Shown here: one piece after another, positions 61,951 to 64,000 of the stretch
How positions within the stretch are numbered: the stretch's first letter is position 1
Layout: every line of letters begins with the position of its first letter
NCBI RefSeq assembly: GCF_002846575.1
Contig: NZ_PJND01000007.1
Location: forward strand, 1,736,001 to 1,800,000
Length of the DNA: 64,000 nucleotides
Source: Flavobacterium lindanitolerans
Lineage (GTDB): Bacteria > Bacteroidota > Bacteroidia > Flavobacteriales > Flavobacteriaceae
Direction of reading: 5' to 3'
Notes under the pieces: generated by a model
What the model saw: the letters and a program-made list of their open reading frames with translations, nothing else
Database searches by the model: none
Told to the model about the DNA's origin: nothing
Translations under genes and position numbers: made by a program

Positions 61951-62564
61951 TTCCTATTTCTCTTAAAACTACAGAATAAGAAATTTTGTGTAGTATTAAA
62001 AGGTGTTTTGTGGTCTTCGTAAATACAGTGTAATTTTTCAAATCTGTTTTCTAATACAGCATGCAGGGTTTCTTCACTATATTGTTTTATATCAAGGCCA
62101 CTGCATTTTTTTGGTCCGTTTTCAGAAAAAGTACCAATTGTAAGGTATCCGGAAACGGCACTTTGGGCGATTTCGATATACTTTCCTACCTGTTCTTTTG
62201 TATTGAGGAAATGAAATGCAGCCCTGTCATGCCACACATCAAAGGTAGTATCGGGTTTAAAATCCAATATGTCGCTTACAATCCAGTTTACTTTTTCTGA
62301 CCTATTCCCCAAACGTAATTTTGCTTTTTCCAGTGCTTTTGCAGAAATGTCCAGTACGCTGATATTTTCAAAACCTTCATCGAGTAAAAAGTCAACCAAT
62401 TTGCTATCGCCACCGCCAATATCAATGATTTTAGCGGATTTATTTAAATTAAAAGAATGGATAAAATTCAATGAAGTTTTTGGAATTTCTTGTGTCCAGC
62501 TTACTTCTTCCGGGCCTTTATTCTGATAGACGGCCTCCCAATGTTCTTTGTTTTTTGTATCCAT
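61947..62564 (-). CDS. Class I SAM-dependent methyltransferase
   Basis: A 205-residue methyltransferase. Motif I is IIDIGGGDSKLVDFLL (about 45-60), and the rest includes SVLDISAKALEKAK, WIVSDILDF and DVWHDRAAFHFL. It resembles the small TehB/thiopurine-type methyltransferases. The opening HWEAVYQNKGPEEVSWTQE is a recurrent feature of the group. It is coupled to the DUF1801 gene by overlapping stop and start and follows the metal-binding protein gene by ten bases. Confidence 0.85.
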   Translation of the reverse strand: MDTKNKEHWEAVYQNKGPEEVSWTQEIPKTSLNFIHSFNLNKSAKIIDIGGGDSKLVDFLLDEGFENISVLDISAKALEKAKLRLGNRSEKVNWIVSDILDFKPDTTFDVWHDRAAFHFLNTKEQVGKYIEIAQSAVSGYLTIGTFSENGPKKCSGLDIKQYSEETLHAVLENRFEKLHCIYEDHKTPFNTTQNFLFCSFKRNRN

Positions 62565-62574
62565 ACTAAGTTTG

Positions 62575-62937
62575 TTAAGCTTTTTTACAGCAATTGTCTA
62601 AGCTTTCATAAGCAACTGCATCAGCTTTGATATCGTCTGCATCATAGCCTAATTTAGAGATGGCCGTTTTAATAGTCTGTAAATCCGTTTTTGTAGCATT
62701 ATAATACACCGTAAGTGTACTGTTTTTTTCATCCAGTTCATACATTCGTACGCCTTTTATCTTTAGCATATTGGATTGAAATTTTGACCCGCAGGTTTCA
62801 CATTCCTTACAATGGTCGCAATGAATACTGGTTTTGATAACTGCTTTTTGGTTTTTCTTGCCTTCCTGTCCAAATGAAGCAACAGCAAATAGCATAAAAA
62901 ATAATAAGATTGATTGTTTTAAGAAAGTGTTTTTCAT
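62575..62937 (-). CDS. Exported heavy-metal-associated (HMA) domain protein
   Basis: A 120-residue exported protein (signal ends near 23, AVASFGQ). It contains an HMA fold, but the usual GMxCxxC is replaced by CDHCKECETCG (residues about 40-50), with four cysteines and a histidine, and it ends in NCCKKA. The rest (MLKIKGVRMYELDEKNSTLTVYYN, TIKTAISKLGYDADD) is typical for HMA. It likely binds copper or a similar metal in the periplasm. It heads the minus-strand operon. Confidence 0.85.
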   Translation of the reverse strand: MKNTFLKQSILLFFMLFAVASFGQEGKKNQKAVIKTSIHCDHCKECETCGSKFQSNMLKIKGVRMYELDEKNSTLTVYYNATKTDLQTIKTAISKLGYDADDIKADAVAYESLDNCCKKA

Positions 62938-63043
62938 CAGTTATAATTTTGCTTTCTCACAAATATAAGGCAAATTATTGGCTGTAAAATCCTAAAATTA
63001 TCAGATAGGAATGTGTATCGTAAATACTACTTTCAGCCATCTA

Positions 63044-63091
63044 ACCTTGCAACTTTATGACTTTATGACTTTCCAACTTTATAACTTCATC
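63044..63091. repeat. Degenerate tandem octamers (ACTTTATG type)
   Basis: Six octamers in phase: ACCTTGCA, ACTTTATG, ACTTTATG, ACTTTCCA, ACTTTATA, ACTTCATC. The array lies between the HMA gene and the end of the gene at 63090. Confidence 0.7.
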
Positions 63092-63587
63092 ACTCCGTCG
63101 CCTCTAAATATTTTTTATCCCAATTTTCATAAAGCTGTACTAAGGCATCATAATTCCTGTCTTTTGGAAGATTTTTATCCCATTCCTGTATCATCTTTTG
63201 TAGTTTTTCTTTATCCCGTTTTATAAAAGCAACAGTTCCCTTTGCATAGAAATACCATGCTTTTCCCTCGTCACCTCCAAACAACCGGTATAAAAAGTTA
63301 TAGGTTTTTTTAAAATAAAATATGGCCTGTTTATCATTTTGCGCCTTTGCAAACATTTGCCCGGCATGCCATTGTAAGGATTGACTGTTAGTATGGGTTT
63401 TATTGTTTTTAAGATACGAAACAATCATATTGCCCGCTTTTTCATATTCTTTAGTATTGGCAAGTTTTCTCCAGCAGCAGGTGTCACTGTCAAAAAAACG
63501 CTGTTCATACAAGAGTACGTTGCTCAGGTCTTGAGCAGCAAGATTGGAGCATGAAAATAAAAGTAGGAGAAGAACTATTGTTTTCAT
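63090..63587 (-). CDS. Uncharacterised exported protein with TPR-like helices
   Basis: 165 residues from ATG 63587, which gives signal peptide MKTIVLLLLLFSCSNLAAQ. An ATG at 63614 overlaps the stop of the upstream gene (ATGA) and would add nine residues; translational coupling makes it possible. The mature part is helical, with a DTCCWRKLANTKEYEKAGN and SLQWHAGQMFAKAQNDKQAIFYF pattern like tetratricopeptide repeats. It is probably co-transcribed with the GLPGLI-family gene. The function is unknown. Confidence 0.6.
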   Translation of the reverse strand: MKTIVLLLLLFSCSNLAAQDLSNVLLYEQRFFDSDTCCWRKLANTKEYEKAGNMIVSYLKNNKTHTNSQSLQWHAGQMFAKAQNDKQAIFYFKKTYNFLYRLFGGDEGKAWYFYAKGTVAFIKRDKEKLQKMIQEWDKNLPKDRNYDALVQLYENWDKKYLEATE

Positions 63588-63610
63588 TGTAGCCATTCCA
63601 TCAAAAATCA

Positions 63611-64000
63611 TCATGGGTAAGGATGTAGAGATTTTGGACGCTCTATCGGATTGTTAAATACGGGCATTTGTGCAGGAATGCCAGTGTTTTTGCCAGGCGA
63701 AATTTGTTTGAGGCTGCCAAGTCCTACTAATTCCATTTGGGTTTGCAGGAATTTCTTTGGGTCCTTATCGCGGGTTTCCTTTAATTTCTTTATTTCTTCC
63801 GGAGTTGCTTTAATAGCATCCGGAGGCAATTGAATTTCAGTTTCTGAAAGGACATTGCTGCTTCCTATTTTTCTGATGGTATAATCATTTGATGGGTTTC
63901 GAACCGGTTTTGCCTTTTCGTCAATTTTCTCCAATCCTAAAAAGATAAAACTCACCTCTGCATCCTCATCATAAGCTTCAACAATTAGTCCGGGCAATCC
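63611..64000 (-). CDS. GLPGLI-family protein, C-terminal part
   Basis: The frame enters the window from the right, so the start is missing. The first visible residues read GLPGLIVEAYDED, the signature that names this family of exported Bacteroidota proteins. After it comes a beta segment (VSFIFLGLEKID) and a long polar tail rich in Lys and Glu (KATPEEIKKLKETRDKDPKKF), ending IERPKSLHPYP. The family function is unknown. The downstream gene starts within the stop of this one (or 24 bases later). Confidence 0.85.
   Translation of the reverse strand, partial: GLPGLIVEAYDEDAEVSFIFLGLEKIDEKAKPVRNPSNDYTIRKIGSSNVLSETEIQLPPDAIKATPEEIKKLKETRDKDPKKFLQTQMELVGLGSLKQISPGKNTGIPAQMPVFNNPIERPKSLHPYP

Overview
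The window looks like a chromosomal segment of a Flavobacterium-type member of Flavobacteriaceae (Bacteroidota). The evidence is the low G+C, AT-rich intergenic DNA, repeated Bacteroidota -7 boxes (TAnnTTTG, several with an upstream TTG/TTTG), few Shine-Dalgarno sequences, type IX secretion (T9SS) C-terminal sorting domains, and families typical of the phylum: DUF5606, DUF3570/DUF4266, GLPGLI, fused IcmF mutase and type III glutamine synthetase. No rRNA, tRNA, CRISPR array, integrase or transposase was seen.

Layout. 1-4226 is the edge of a lipopolysaccharide or surface-glycan locus: several glycosyltransferases and a WaaP/InaA-like kinase. 4316-24963 is mostly core metabolism and housekeeping: dapD, ruvX, mqo, a FUSC transporter, def, prfA, pyrF, catalase and icmF, with a small stress/AraC/SRPBCC group at 12809-15164. 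25144-29319 holds a frameshifted collagen-like lipoprotein gene, a four-gene redox cluster (thioredoxin, ApbE, DUF4266, DUF3570) and a VIT-family transporter. 29366-34575 is a rearranged accessory stretch: a GH16-like T9SS cargo gene sits between an uncharacterised 599-codon gene and a duplicated fragment of that gene's 3' end. 34792-40102 is a resistance-like and regulatory group: GyrI-like, AraC, TetX-like monooxygenase, AAA ATPase, cupin, aminoglycoside 6-adenylyltransferase-like and esterase. 40203-45837 has secreted and lipoprotein genes of unknown role and a CDF metal exporter. 46043-51278 has a glycosyltransferase fused to a toroid domain, a YtxH protein and glutamine synthetase III. 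51750-57224 is a complete curli-type amyloid locus (two curlin-repeat proteins, then CsgE, CsgF and CsgG homologues and a TolB-like lipoprotein), followed by two OmpA-like paralogues. 59438-64000 has purM, small enzymes, a periplasmic metal-binding protein and a GLPGLI-family gene that runs off the end.

How genes fit together. The curli locus is the most coherent system: one promoter with a palindromic site at its -33 box, a long leader, a terminator hairpin after the first curlin gene, and tightly spaced assembly genes. Two assembly proteins have unusual architecture: a CsgH-like domain precedes CsgE, and an outer-membrane barrel-like domain follows CsgG. The two OmpA proteins may anchor the system to the wall, but that is inference from position.

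Intergenic DNA carries several repeat families. Three intergenic loci show degenerate repeats in strict 8-bp phase, and two carry palindromes with a CTGCCAG/CTGGCAG core. These repeats, the frameshifted lipoprotein, the duplicated C-terminal cassette and the modified curli proteins are the best leads for something undescribed.
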